This document shows, piece by piece, positions 51,665 through 60,070 of a DNA stretch of 64,000 nucleotides. This stretch comes from Luteolibacter sp. (GTDB lineage Bacteria; Verrucomicrobiota; Verrucomicrobiia; Verrucomicrobiales; Akkermansiaceae). A model generated the notes under the pieces. That model was not told where the DNA came from and did no database searches. It worked only from the letters and a program-made list of their open reading frames with translations. Made by a program: the position numbers and the translations under genes. The first letter of the stretch is position 1; each line of letters starts with the position of its first letter. The DNA lies in contig JAUYNL010000099.1 in the NCBI GenBank assembly GCA_030696085.1, forward strand, positions 1 to 64,000, in the 5' to 3' direction.

Positions 51665-52645
51665 ATGAACCACTTCCAGCAAAAGCTCACCGAACACCAC
51701 ACGCCGCTCACCCGGGGTCGCTTCGAAACCCTCCAGATCAACGTCGGCCGCAAGTGCAACCAGACCTGCACCCACTGCCATGTCGATGCCGGTCCACACC
51801 GCACCGAGATGATGACCGAAGAGGTCGCCCACAAGGTCGGTGCTTGGATCCGCGAGCATCGGCCCAAGATCGTGGACATCACCGGCGGCGCGCCGGAAAT
51901 CAGTGAGTTCTTCCGCTACTTTGTCGAAACCGCCCGCGAGGTCGGGGCACATGTGATCGACCGCAACAACCTCACCATCATCGAGACCAAATCCCACTCC
52001 TACCTGCCGGAATACCTGGCGAAACATGAAGTGGAGGTCGTGGCCTCGCTGCCGTGCTATCTGGAGGACAACGTCGATGCTCAGCGCGGAGACGGCGTGT
52101 TCCAGAAAAGTATCAGCGCTCTCAAGAAACTCAACGCCGTCGGCTACGGTACCACGCTTCCTCTCACTTTGGTTTACAACCCCATCGGCGCGAAGCTCCC
52201 GCCCGACCAGGCCGAACTGGAAGCCGATTACAAAATCGAACTGAAGCAGCGCTATGGCATCGTCTTCACCCGGCTTTTCGCCATCACCAATCTGCCCATC
52301 GCCCGCTTCGCCGTAGATCTCCGCGAGCACGGGCAATGGGACTACTACATGGACTTGCTGGCAAACAGCTTCAATCCCGCCACCGTCGAGGGCCTGATGT
52401 GCCGCAGCACGATCAATATCGGCTACGAGGGCGAGGTCTTCGACTGCGACTTCAACCAGATGCTGCGCATGCAACAACGCGCCGAAGGCAAGCAGCTCTT
52501 CCTCTGGAACGTCACTCCCGAGTCGATGGCCACTCAAAAAATCCTCACCGCCAACCACTGCCTCGGCTGCACCGCGGGCCACGGAAGCTCCTGCACTGGA
52601 GCACTCGAAGAACCAACAACCCACAAAGTCCTGCTGGCATGTTGA
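51665..52645 (+). CDS. arsS: arsenosugar biosynthesis radical SAM protein ArsS
   Basis: ArsS joins a 5'-deoxyadenosyl group to dimethylarsenic, the committed step to arsenosugars. The 326-residue protein has the radical SAM cluster motif GRKCNQTCTHCH near residue 30 (CxxxCxxC), HPxIVDITGGAPEISEFF-like sequence after it, and a Cys-rich C-terminus (NHCLGCTAGHGSSC) characteristic of the TIGR04167/ArsS family (here Cys rather than selenocysteine). CDFNQMLRM is another conserved piece. The start at 51665 is chosen because the frame's earlier ATG (51641) lies against the promoter element. Confidence 0.92.
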   Translation: MNHFQQKLTEHHTPLTRGRFETLQINVGRKCNQTCTHCHVDAGPHRTEMMTEEVAHKVGAWIREHRPKIVDITGGAPEISEFFRYFVETAREVGAHVIDRNNLTIIETKSHSYLPEYLAKHEVEVVASLPCYLEDNVDAQRGDGVFQKSISALKKLNAVGYGTTLPLTLVYNPIGAKLPPDQAELEADYKIELKQRYGIVFTRLFAITNLPIARFAVDLREHGQWDYYMDLLANSFNPATVEGLMCRSTINIGYEGEVFDCDFNQMLRMQQRAEGKQLFLWNVTPESMATQKILTANHCLGCTAGHGSSCTGALEEPTTHKVLLAC

Positions 52646-52674
52646 ACCAACCGACACCTTAGCATCGTGACCCA

Positions 52675-53025
52675 ATGAAAAACCAACCCCACACCGCGCC
52701 TTCCTGCACCGACAAATCCTGCGCAACCGGCACATGCGGCGGCCCCGGTCTTTGCCCCGGCATCGCCATCTTTATCGCCTGGGTCGCCGGGAACGGCATT
52801 GCCGCACTCACCGGCCTCACATGGTTCGGCTGGGCTGTGGGTGTCCCGCTCGCCCTCATCCTCATCACCGGCGCTTGGCGCTGGCTGCCCAGCAAAAAAA
52901 ACTGTCAAGACCTCCTGAATCCTGATTCCCATGCCCACAGACAAACCCACCGTGCTCATCCTCTGCACCGGCAATTCTTGCCGCAGCCACATGGGCGAAG
53001 GCATCCTTCGTTCGATTGCCGGTGA
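52675..53025 (+). CDS. small Cys-rich membrane protein, 3' end doubtful
   Basis: The first 85 residues look like a real protein: SCTDKSCATGTCGGPGLCPG has four Cys before two hydrophobic segments (AIFIAWVAGNGIAALTGL and WAVGVPLALILITGAW). Beyond about residue 85 the frame runs into arsC in another frame (DSHAHRQTHRAHPLHRQF), giving a 95-base overlap and non-protein-like sequence. A one-base change near 52,910 would produce a stop before arsC. So the gene probably ends there and the extension is an artefact or a decayed stop. Cys-rich head and membrane tail suggest metalloid or thiol chemistry, but the family is unknown. Confidence 0.5.
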   Translation: MKNQPHTAPSCTDKSCATGTCGGPGLCPGIAIFIAWVAGNGIAALTGLTWFGWAVGVPLALILITGAWRWLPSKKNCQDLLNPDSHAHRQTHRAHPLHRQFLPQPHGRRHPSFDCR

Positions 53026-53428
53026 CGTGATCGACGTTCAAAGCGCCGGATCGCGCCCTGCGGGATACGTGCATCCGATGGCCATCGAAGTCATGCGCGA
53101 AGTCGGCATCGACATCTCCGGAAACGAAAGCAAGAGCCTCGAAACATATCTGAACCAACCAGTCCATACGGTGATCACTGTCTGCGGCAATGTGGACCAA
53201 ATCTGCCCAGTTTTTCCCGGCCAAGTGGAGAGAATCCACCATGGCTTCGACGATCCCGCCCATGTGAACGGGACACCGGATGAGGTTCGCGCGGCATTCA
53301 GGCGTGTTCGCGATGAGATCGGGGAGTTTCTACGCGAGAATCTGCATTATTGGAGCATGACCCCGACCAATTCGTCGGCTTCCGGAAATACAACCGCCCC
53401 CTTCCACCGGAACCATTCGGCCTCATGA
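52931..53428 (+). CDS. arsC: arsenate reductase, thioredoxin-coupled (low-Mr phosphatase type)
   Basis: This 165-residue protein has the phosphatase loop LCTGNSCRS (CX5R) near residue 12 and TVCGNVDQICPVFPG near residue 84, the second Cys pair used by thioredoxin-dependent ArsC. Together they support reduction of arsenate to arsenite rather than protein-phosphatase activity. Residues 140 to the end are a Thr/Ser/His-rich tail (TPTNSSASGNTT), an extra compared with the usual 130-140 residues. The stop overlaps the HAD gene's start. It would supply arsenite to ArsM. Confidence 0.85.
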   Translation: MPTDKPTVLILCTGNSCRSHMGEGILRSIAGDVIDVQSAGSRPAGYVHPMAIEVMREVGIDISGNESKSLETYLNQPVHTVITVCGNVDQICPVFPGQVERIHHGFDDPAHVNGTPDEVRAAFRRVRDEIGEFLRENLHYWSMTPTNSSASGNTTAPFHRNHSAS

Positions 53429-54105
53429 GTCACTCACCCCCGCAGGCCATCGCATTCGATGTTGTGGAAACCTTATTCTCGCTCGACCCGATGCGGCAAC
53501 GCCTGAGCGACTTGGGACTTTCGGGTGAGAGTCTGGAACTTTTCTTCGCAAGACTACTCCGCAACGGGTTCGCGCTCGATGCCAGCGGCACGTTCACGCC
53601 CTTTGGCGAAGTCGCCCGCGCAACCCTCGAAGGAATTCTCGCCGCCAAGGACATCGCCAGCGATGTGAGCAGGATTGACCACGCGCTCGCCGGATTTGCG
53701 GAACTTCCCGCGCACCCCGACGTGGCGCCCGCATTTCAACACCTCCGCGAAAACGGGATTCCCATCTTCGCATTGACCAATGGCAGTGCCGACAACACGC
53801 GCCAGCTCTTGGAACAGGCGGACTTGTTGGCGCATGTCGAGCGGATCATTTCCATCGACGAAGTCCGCCACTGGAAACCCCGTCGCGAGGTGTATCTGCA
53901 AGCTGCCGATGTCGCCGGAGTGCGACCCGGCCAGCTCGCACTCGTCGCTGCCCACGCGTGGGACATCCACGGTGCCAGCCAGGCGAGCCTCATGACCGGA
54001 TGGGTCAGCCGTCTCGAAAAACGCTTTGATCCGTCCATGAATCCACCGGATGTTTCCGCAGACAGCTTGGACGAAACATGCCGTAAACTGCTGGATCGTG
54101 GCTAA
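53425..54105 (+). CDS. HAD-superfamily hydrolase (haloacid dehalogenase-like)
   Basis: The 226-residue protein has FDVVETLFSLDP near residue 10 (HAD motif I region with the nucleophilic Asp), ALTNGSADNTRQLLEQ as motif II (Thr/Ser), the Lys of EVRHWKPRREVY (motif III), and VAAHAWDIHGASQA at motif IV. This matches the type II 2-haloacid dehalogenase branch. The substrate here is not known; a role in cleaving a phosphate or halogen in the arsenosugar path is an inference. It overlaps arsC by 4 bases and lies in the site D unit. Confidence 0.78.
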   Translation: MSHSPPQAIAFDVVETLFSLDPMRQRLSDLGLSGESLELFFARLLRNGFALDASGTFTPFGEVARATLEGILAAKDIASDVSRIDHALAGFAELPAHPDVAPAFQHLRENGIPIFALTNGSADNTRQLLEQADLLAHVERIISIDEVRHWKPRREVYLQAADVAGVRPGQLALVAAHAWDIHGASQASLMTGWVSRLEKRFDPSMNPPDVSADSLDETCRKLLDRG

Positions 54106-54169
54106 TAAAGCGCCTGACGGGTCCTGCATTTCGCGCATCCCGCCTGTGTCACCGTTTGAACCATCGCTC

Positions 54170-55012
54170 ATGATCATCGTCCTCAACGCCCAAGTCTCCA
54201 CCTCCGGTGTCACCGAAATTCGTCCGTGGATCGCCTTGGGACTGCTTGCCTTTCTCCTGCTATGGGAGACCGTCTCACCGTTCTTTCATTTTCCGAAAGG
54301 CCGTGAACGCGTCCGCCACGGTTTCCGGAATGTGCTGTTAGGCATCCTCAACGCCGTCGTCACCACCCTGATTTTCGTCGGTCTCTGGTGGTCGGCGGCG
54401 GCGTGGGCGGAAAGTCGCTCGTTCGGCCTCCTCCACTGGCTATCACTTCCCGCGTGGTACGCATGGCCGCTCGCCATCCTGCTCTTCGACGCCTGGACTT
54501 ACTACTGGCACCGCATCAATCACCGCATTCCCTTCCTCTGGCGCTTCCACCGCGTTCACCACTCGGACCCTCACATGGATGTCACCACGGCCAACCGCTT
54601 CCACACCGGGGAAATCGTCATGTCCTCCATCCTGCGCGTGCCTCTCATTGTTCTACTAGGTGCCAGCATCGAACAACTCGCCCTCTACGAACTGCTCATG
54701 TTCGCCGTCGTCCAGTTCCACCACGCCAACATCAGCGTTTCCGAAAAGTGGGACCGAGCGCTGCGCCTGTTCATCGTCACGCCCTACATGCACAAGGTCC
54801 ACCACTCGCGCTGGCAACCGGAGACGGACTCGAATTACTCCTCGCTGCTCTCCATCTGGGACCGGCTGTTCCGCAGTTTCCGGATCAACGAAAAACCCGA
54901 AACCATCCGGCTTGGCCTGGACGAGTTTGACCGCCCGGCCGATCAAACCATCCCGGGTCTTCTGCGCACACCGCTTGCGAATCGCAAAGCCAACCGCCCC
55001 CGCAAGCCGTGA
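54170..55012 (+). CDS. fatty acid hydroxylase / sterol desaturase family protein
   Basis: This membrane di-iron enzyme of 280 residues has the His boxes WHRINHRIPFLWRFHRVHHSD (HxxxH and HxxHH), FHTGE and MHKVHHSRW (HxxHH). About four hydrophobic segments hold them. Members hydroxylate or desaturate lipids. In an arsenosugar cluster it may modify a lipid that carries the arsenical (arsenolipid), but this is only context. The ATG at 54170 is chosen; the frame opens to 54050, inside the HAD gene. It overlaps the rhodanese gene by 4 bases. Confidence 0.8.
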   Translation: MIIVLNAQVSTSGVTEIRPWIALGLLAFLLLWETVSPFFHFPKGRERVRHGFRNVLLGILNAVVTTLIFVGLWWSAAAWAESRSFGLLHWLSLPAWYAWPLAILLFDAWTYYWHRINHRIPFLWRFHRVHHSDPHMDVTTANRFHTGEIVMSSILRVPLIVLLGASIEQLALYELLMFAVVQFHHANISVSEKWDRALRLFIVTPYMHKVHHSRWQPETDSNYSSLLSIWDRLFRSFRINEKPETIRLGLDEFDRPADQTIPGLLRTPLANRKANRPRKP

Positions 55013-55527
55013 AAGCCATCGTATGGACCCTCGCATTCCTGGTCATCGGCTGCGGCCAGCACAACGGCACACCTGAAGTCAGGCTCGACAAGATCACACG
55101 CGAAATCGCCGCAGAGTTCCCGCAAGTTCCCACACTCACCCCTGCGGAACTCGCGGCATGGTTGGACGATGCGGACCGCGAACCACCGATCCTTCTTGAT
55201 GTGCGCGAGCCGAACGAATTCACCGTAAGCCACCTTCCCGGAGCACGCCGCGTCGATTCGGATGCCGATGTGAAAAAACTCCTCGCCAGCCTCACACCAA
55301 AACGCCCGGTGATACTCTACTGCTCGGTGGGATACCGCTCCTCGAAACTGGCCGAGCAATTGCTCGAAGCCGGCGCTTCCGATGTCCGCAATCTCGAAGG
55401 CTCGATCTTCCGATGGGCCAACGAAGGACGCCCGCTCCAACGCGACGGCATGCCTGCCCACCAGGTCCATCCTTACAGCTCACGCTACGCAGAAATGCTT
55501 CACCCGAATCTACGAAGCGAACCTTGA
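55009..55527 (+). CDS. rhodanese-domain lipoprotein
   Basis: The 172-residue protein has a lipoprotein signal (MKAIVWTLAFLVIGCG, Cys near 15) and a rhodanese domain from residue 50 to 150. Key pieces are ILLDVREPNEFTVSHLPGA and VILYCSVGYRSSKLAEQL, with Cys in the active-site loop CSVGYRS. It starts at a GTG that overlaps the preceding stop. Membrane-anchored rhodaneses transfer sulfur or bind thiophilic ions; a link with arsenic thiols is inferred from context. Confidence 0.8.
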   Translation: MKAIVWTLAFLVIGCGQHNGTPEVRLDKITREIAAEFPQVPTLTPAELAAWLDDADREPPILLDVREPNEFTVSHLPGARRVDSDADVKKLLASLTPKRPVILYCSVGYRSSKLAEQLLEAGASDVRNLEGSIFRWANEGRPLQRDGMPAHQVHPYSSRYAEMLHPNLRSEP

Positions 55528-55539
55528 GTCAATCACCCC

Positions 55540-56433
55540 ATGAACCAAGCCATCCACTCCGAACCCGCCATCGCCTTCATCGGCGGCAGCGGACTCTATC
55601 AGATCGACTCGCTCGAACACCCGATCAGCCACCAAGTCTCAACGCCCTTCGGCGACCCATCCGGCCCCATCATCGAAGGCCGCGTGGCTGGTCGCCGTGT
55701 TTGCTTTCTCGCACGTCACGGTCATGGCCACCGGCTGCTTGCCCATGAGATCAACCACCGCGCCAACATCTGGGCGCTGCGCTCACTCGGCGTGCGCTGG
55801 GCCATTTCCATCACCGCCGTCGGCAGCTTGCGCGAGGAATTCGCCCCGCGTCATGCGGTCGTGCCGGATCAATTGGTGGATCGCACCGGGCGCGCCCATG
55901 AATTCACGTTCTTTGGCAACGGCATCGCCGCGCATGTCGGATTCGCCGATCCTTACTGCCAACCGCTTCGTGAAATCCTGTTAGCCGCCATCCATGCCGC
56001 AGGCGCTACCGTTCACGATGGCGGCATCTATACCTGCATGAACGGCCCTGCCTTTTCCACACGCGCCGAAGCGGAAATGCACCGTCAGCTCGGCTTTGAC
56101 CTCATCGGCATGACCAATGCCCATGAAGCCCGCCTTTGCCGCGAGGCGGAAATCGCCATGGCCACGCTCGCCTTCGTCACGGACTACGATTGCTGGAAAA
56201 TCGACGAAGCCGCCGTGGATGTCGCCGCTGTGATTGAAAACCTCATGGCCAACGCCGGCCTCGCCAAATCCCTCATCCCCGCCATCACCACTTCCATCCC
56301 GGACGCACCTGACTGGCCCGAACACCGCGCCCTCGACACCGCCATCCTCACCCCACGGGATCATTGGCCAGTTGAACGTGCCCGTGACCTCGCTCCACTG
56401 CTCGGGCGCATGTCGAGCGAAGATTCCTGTTAA
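55540..56433 (+). CDS. MTAP/PNP-family nucleoside phosphorylase, likely arsenosugar step
   Basis: The 297-residue protein belongs to the 5'-methylthioadenosine phosphorylase family: AFIGGSGLYQIDSLE, FLARHGHGHRLLAHEINHRAN (substrate and phosphate site), GGIYTCMNGPAFSTRAEAEM and IGMTNAHEARLCREAEI. Family members split adenine from 5'-modified adenosines. ArsS makes an adenosylated dimethylarsenic compound. Removing adenine from it would be the next step, and a phosphorylase is needed. This gene, in the same unit as arsS, is the best candidate. Ordinary methylthioadenosine salvage is the alternative. Its stop codon lies inside the site E element. Confidence 0.82.
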   Translation: MNQAIHSEPAIAFIGGSGLYQIDSLEHPISHQVSTPFGDPSGPIIEGRVAGRRVCFLARHGHGHRLLAHEINHRANIWALRSLGVRWAISITAVGSLREEFAPRHAVVPDQLVDRTGRAHEFTFFGNGIAAHVGFADPYCQPLREILLAAIHAAGATVHDGGIYTCMNGPAFSTRAEAEMHRQLGFDLIGMTNAHEARLCREAEIAMATLAFVTDYDCWKIDEAAVDVAAVIENLMANAGLAKSLIPAITTSIPDAPDWPEHRALDTAILTPRDHWPVERARDLAPLLGRMSSEDSC

Positions 56434-56457
56434 GACACGGACGGTGTGGCCGACTCA
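56428..56457 (+). promoter_or_regulatory. cluster promoter, site E (DUF547 unit)
   Basis: TGTTAAG (56428-56434), 16 bases, CGACTCA (56451-56457), 25 bases before the ATG of the DUF547 gene. The first half overlaps the MTAP stop codon (TAA at 56431). Confidence 0.82.
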
Positions 56458-56482
56458 CAGGAGTAAACCAACCACGTCATTC

Positions 56483-57292
56483 ATGATTCCGCCACGCTCC
56501 CTCATTTCCGCCGCCATCGCGCTACTCGCCGCATTCCTACTTCCCGCATGCTCGCAGGCGGAGTCCGACGGCTCATACAAAACCGCCGCGTCCTCCGAAG
56601 GGTTTGACCACGCTCATCAGGTCTTCACCCAGGTGCTCTCCGCGCACATACGCAAGGGAAAGGTGGACTATGCCGCTTTGAAAAAGAAACCCGGTGCGCT
56701 GAATGCCTACCTCGACACACTCGCCGCTGTTTCCAAGAAGGACTACGACCGCTGGTCCAAGCAGGAGCAGATGGCCTTCCTGATCAATCTTTACAACGCC
56801 TCCACCCTCAAACTCATCATCGACCACTACCCGGTCAAAAGCATCAAGGACATCGGCAGCATCATCAAAGGCCCTTGGAAGCAGGAGGTGGTTCGCTTGT
56901 TCGGAAAAATCGAAACCCTCGATCACGTCGAACACGACCTGCTACGTCCCAAATTCAACGACCCGCGTGTCCACTTCGCCGTCAACTGCGCGTCCATCGG
57001 CTGCCCCGATCTCCGCACTGAGGCGTTCCAAGCATCCAGGCTCGATGCCCAGCTTGAAGAACAGACCCGCTCATTCCTCCGCGACCACTCACGCAACCGG
57101 GTCGATGCAAAAAACAAAACCCTCCACCTGTCCCTCATCTTCAAATGGTTCAAGGAGGACTTCGTGAAAAAATCCGGCAGCGTCGAAAAATTCGTCGCTC
57201 CTTACTTCGAGGTTGCGGATCGAACCATCATCCAACGCGGCGGACTGGGCGTCAATCACACCGATTACGATTGGTATCTCAACAAGCAATAA
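56483..57292 (+). CDS. DUF547 lipoprotein
   Basis: The 269-residue protein has a signal peptide with lipobox (ALLAAFLLPACSQA, Cys near 23). The DUF547 core is AFLINLYNASTLKLIIDHYP, VHFAVNCASIGCPDLR and LIFKWFKEDFV; the NCASIGCP block is a Cys-Cys motif typical of the family. DUF547 is often beside arsenosugar genes, but its activity is not known; its fold recalls peptidases/transglutaminases. It starts 26 bases after site E. Confidence 0.8.
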   Translation: MIPPRSLISAAIALLAAFLLPACSQAESDGSYKTAASSEGFDHAHQVFTQVLSAHIRKGKVDYAALKKKPGALNAYLDTLAAVSKKDYDRWSKQEQMAFLINLYNASTLKLIIDHYPVKSIKDIGSIIKGPWKQEVVRLFGKIETLDHVEHDLLRPKFNDPRVHFAVNCASIGCPDLRTEAFQASRLDAQLEEQTRSFLRDHSRNRVDAKNKTLHLSLIFKWFKEDFVKKSGSVEKFVAPYFEVADRTIIQRGGLGVNHTDYDWYLNKQ

Positions 57293-57304
57293 TCCCGCAT
57301 CTCT

Positions 57305-58213
57305 GTGAAACTTATAACGATCACCGCCATCGCCGCGTCGCTCACATCCCTCGTCATCGCGCAGGACACCGTCAACGGCTTCAAACTGACCGATCTGCGT
57401 ATTGATCGCGAGGCCATCAAATCCGGCGGCCCGCCGCGTAACGGCATCCCGTCCATCGATGCCCCGAAATTCATCGCTCCGGACAAGGCGGATTTCATGA
57501 GGGATGACGACATCGTCCTCAGCTTCACCCACGACGGCACTACCCGCGCCTATCCGCTCCGCATTCTTGTCTGGCACGAGATCGTCAACGAAACCATCAA
57601 TGGCAAACCCACCCTTGTGACCTATTGCCCGCTCTGCGGCACCGCCATGATCTTCGACCGCAAGGTCGGCGGAAAAGTCCGCACCTTCGGCGTCTCCGGC
57701 ATGCTCTATCAAAGCGACGTGTTGATGTATGACCGCGAGGACGAATCGCTGTGGTCGCAACTCAAAATGGAAGCCGTCAGCGGGCCACTTTCCGGGACCA
57801 AGCTCGAATGGCTGCCCAGCGAGCATCTGACATGGAAAGCCTGGAAGGCCAAATACCCGAAAGGCGAGGTGCTCTCGACGGAAGCAGGCCATCAGCGGAA
57901 TTATCTCGGCCATGCCTACGCATCGTATTTCGGCAGCCCCAATGTCATGTTTCCCGTGCCGAAACATCGCGACGAGCTGCTCGACAAGGCCTGGGTCGTC
58001 GGCGTGGTCCACCAAGGCAGGGCCGTCGCCTTTCCCATCACACGCCTGGAGCAGACAAACGAGGCGGAACATGCCGGCGTGCATTTGAAATTCGATCCCG
58101 TGTCCCGCCTTGCCACCGCCACGGATGCCAAAGGCAATGAGCTTCCCACCGTCACCGTTTTCTGGTTCGCATGGCAGGCGTTCTATCCGCAAACCACCCT
58201 TTGGAAACCTTGA
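57305..58213 (+). CDS. DUF3179 secreted protein
   Basis: This 302-residue protein begins at a GTG and has a signal peptide (MKLITITAIAASLTSLVIA). DUF3179 features are LRILVWHEIVNETINGKPTL and VTYCPLCGTAMIFDRKVGGK (CPLC motif). FGVSGMLYQSDVLMYDRE and SLWSQLKMEAVSGPLSG are equally conserved. The family's activity is unknown. It is 12 bases downstream of DUF547 and overlaps the glycosyltransferase start. Confidence 0.82.
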   Translation: MKLITITAIAASLTSLVIAQDTVNGFKLTDLRIDREAIKSGGPPRNGIPSIDAPKFIAPDKADFMRDDDIVLSFTHDGTTRAYPLRILVWHEIVNETINGKPTLVTYCPLCGTAMIFDRKVGGKVRTFGVSGMLYQSDVLMYDREDESLWSQLKMEAVSGPLSGTKLEWLPSEHLTWKAWKAKYPKGEVLSTEAGHQRNYLGHAYASYFGSPNVMFPVPKHRDELLDKAWVVGVVHQGRAVAFPITRLEQTNEAEHAGVHLKFDPVSRLATATDAKGNELPTVTVFWFAWQAFYPQTTLWKP

Positions 58214-59511
58214 GCATCCTGAGCAAACCACGCGATGTCCTGATCGTGATGACCCGCATGCCGCGTGAAGGCCGCAACAAGACCCGGCTCATTCCCGCGC
58301 TTGGAGCGTCCGGGGCCACCGCCATGCACGATCGTCTCGCCCGCCACGCGGTGGGCAGGGCCTCGTCCTACGCCATGATGCATCCCGGAACGTCACTTGA
58401 GGTGCATCTGGAAGGAGGATCGCCGGACGAAGGCCGTGCCTGGCTGGGGGATGTCGAGTGCATCGCCCAGCGTCCGGGTGATCTGGGTCATCGGATGCAG
58501 GCGGCGGCGGACCGTGCTTTCTCGCGCGGCGCGAAACGCGTGATCATCATCGGAACCGATTGTCCGTCTCTCGATGAACCCTTTCTATCAGAAGCATTTG
58601 ATATGCTCACCAAAACCGATGTCGTGTATGGTCCTGCGGCCGATGGGGGATATGTCCTGATCGGTCTCTCCAAACCATGTCCGCAACTCTTCACAGGCAT
58701 CGCATGGGGTGAAAACATGGTTCTCGAACAATCGCTCACAGCCGCACGCGAATCCTTTCTGAACGTCGCCATGCTCGAAGTCCGCGAGGACGTGGACACG
58801 CCCGCCGATCTGCCTGCGGCCGAGACCACGTTGGCCGCCGGCGAATCGGTCTCCGTCATCATTCCCACCCTGGACGAAGAGGCTCATCTTCCTTTCCTGC
58901 TCGAACACCTGAAGCGTTGCAACCCTCACGAAATCATCATCGCGGATGGTGGCAGTCGCGACTGCACGATAAAAATCGCCGAGCAGGCCGGTGCCCGCGT
59001 CGTCCACGCCGCAAAAGGCCGCGCATCGCAGATGAATCTGGCCGCAGCCACCGCGACCGGCGAATTCCTGCTCTTCCTCCACGCCGACACCATGCCGCCG
59101 TCTGATTACGCTTCGATCATTCGCGCCATTCTCACCGCACCAGGCACCAGCGCAGGCGCGTTTGGCTTCGCACTTTCTGGAAAACTCAGCAGCGCCTCGC
59201 TCATCGAACGCATGGTGAACCTGCGCTGCCGTCTCTTCCAAACTCCCTACGGCGACCAGGGACTCTTCCTCCGCCGCCGAATGTTCCGCCGCGCGGGCCG
59301 TTTCCCTGACTGGCCTGTTCTCGAAGACCTCCACCTGGTGCGCATGCTCAGGCGGATCGGCCGCGTCCAAACATCCACCGAGATCGCCCTCACCTCCCCG
59401 CGCCGCTGGCAGCATGGCGGCACCATCCGCACCTTTCTTCGCCACCAACTCATGCTCGCTGCCTATCACATCGGCGTTCCTGCCCGGCATATTGCCAAAA
59501 TCCGCCCCTGA
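58210..59511 (+). CDS. fused TIGR04282-TIGR04283 arsenosugar glycosyltransferase
   Basis: One frame joins two transferases. The N-terminal 200 residues are TIGR04282-like (VLIVMTRMPREGRNKTRL, VIIIGTDCPSL, VVYGPAADGGYVLIGL), a CofC/nucleotidyltransferase-like fold. From about residue 215 the GT2-type TIGR04283 domain follows: VSVIIPTLDEEAHLP, IIADGGSRDCTIKIAEQAGA, LFLHADTMPPSDY and GDQGLFLRRRMFRRAG. In many genomes these two are separate adjacent genes annotated as arsenosugar biosynthesis transferases. The start is a TTG at 58210 overlapping the DUF3179 stop; the frame opens to 58171. Confidence 0.86.
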   Translation: MSILSKPRDVLIVMTRMPREGRNKTRLIPALGASGATAMHDRLARHAVGRASSYAMMHPGTSLEVHLEGGSPDEGRAWLGDVECIAQRPGDLGHRMQAAADRAFSRGAKRVIIIGTDCPSLDEPFLSEAFDMLTKTDVVYGPAADGGYVLIGLSKPCPQLFTGIAWGENMVLEQSLTAARESFLNVAMLEVREDVDTPADLPAAETTLAAGESVSVIIPTLDEEAHLPFLLEHLKRCNPHEIIIADGGSRDCTIKIAEQAGARVVHAAKGRASQMNLAAATATGEFLLFLHADTMPPSDYASIIRAILTAPGTSAGAFGFALSGKLSSASLIERMVNLRCRLFQTPYGDQGLFLRRRMFRRAGRFPDWPVLEDLHLVRMLRRIGRVQTSTEIALTSPRRWQHGGTIRTFLRHQLMLAAYHIGVPARHIAKIRP

Positions 59512-59523
59512 TCCATCAAACCC

Positions 59524-59997
59524 ATGAACACCACCACACGCCCACCTCTTCCGCCCTTTGATGCGGAATCCGCAGCCCTCAAGGTCCGCCGCGCCGAAGA
59601 TGCATGGAACGGACGCGATCCGGAAAAAGTCGCGCTCGCCTATACACCGGACAGCATCTGGCGCAACCGCGCCGAATTCCTTCAAGGCCGCGATGCCATC
59701 GTCGCCTTTCTCACACTCAAGTGGAGCCGCGAACTCGACTACCGCCTCATCAAGGAACTCTGGGCCTACACCGACAACTGCATTGCCGTGCGCTTCGCCT
59801 ACGAATGGCACGACGACTCCGGACAATGGTTCCGCTCCTACGGCAATGAAAACTGGGACTTCGATGAACACGGTCTCATGCGCCGCCGGATTGCCAGCAT
59901 CAATGATCTACCCATCGCCATGGATAGTCGCCTGTTTCACTGGCCTGTAGGCCCTCGACCACAAGATCACCCAAGTCTATCTGAGCTTGGATTGTGA
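59524..59997 (+). CDS. DUF1348 / NTF2-like protein
   Basis: This cytoplasmic 157-residue protein of the SnoaL/NTF2-like DUF1348 family has [63 protein letters not shown] and [22 protein letters not shown]. Such folds bind small molecules or act as isomerase-type enzymes; the substrate is not known. It follows the glycosyltransferase by 12 bases and ends just upstream of site F. Confidence 0.85.
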   Translation: MNTTTRPPLPPFDAESAALKVRRAEDAWNGRDPEKVALAYTPDSIWRNRAEFLQGRDAIVAFLTLKWSRELDYRLIKELWAYTDNCIAVRFAYEWHDDSGQWFRSYGNENWDFDEHGLMRRRIASINDLPIAMDSRLFHWPVGPRPQDHPSLSELGL

Positions 59998-60004
59998 GAT
60001 TTGT

Positions 60005-60035
60005 TGTTAATGATAACCCCATTCCGGACGACTCA
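60005..60035 (+). promoter_or_regulatory. cluster promoter, site F (AhpD-like gene)
   Basis: TGTTAAT (60005-60011), 17 bases, CGACTCA (60029-60035), 35 bases before the AhpD-like ATG at 60071. The spacer is one base longer than in the other five sites. Confidence 0.78.
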
Positions 60036-60070
60036 ATCTCACGCCATAGAAATCACACCAAACCAACACC

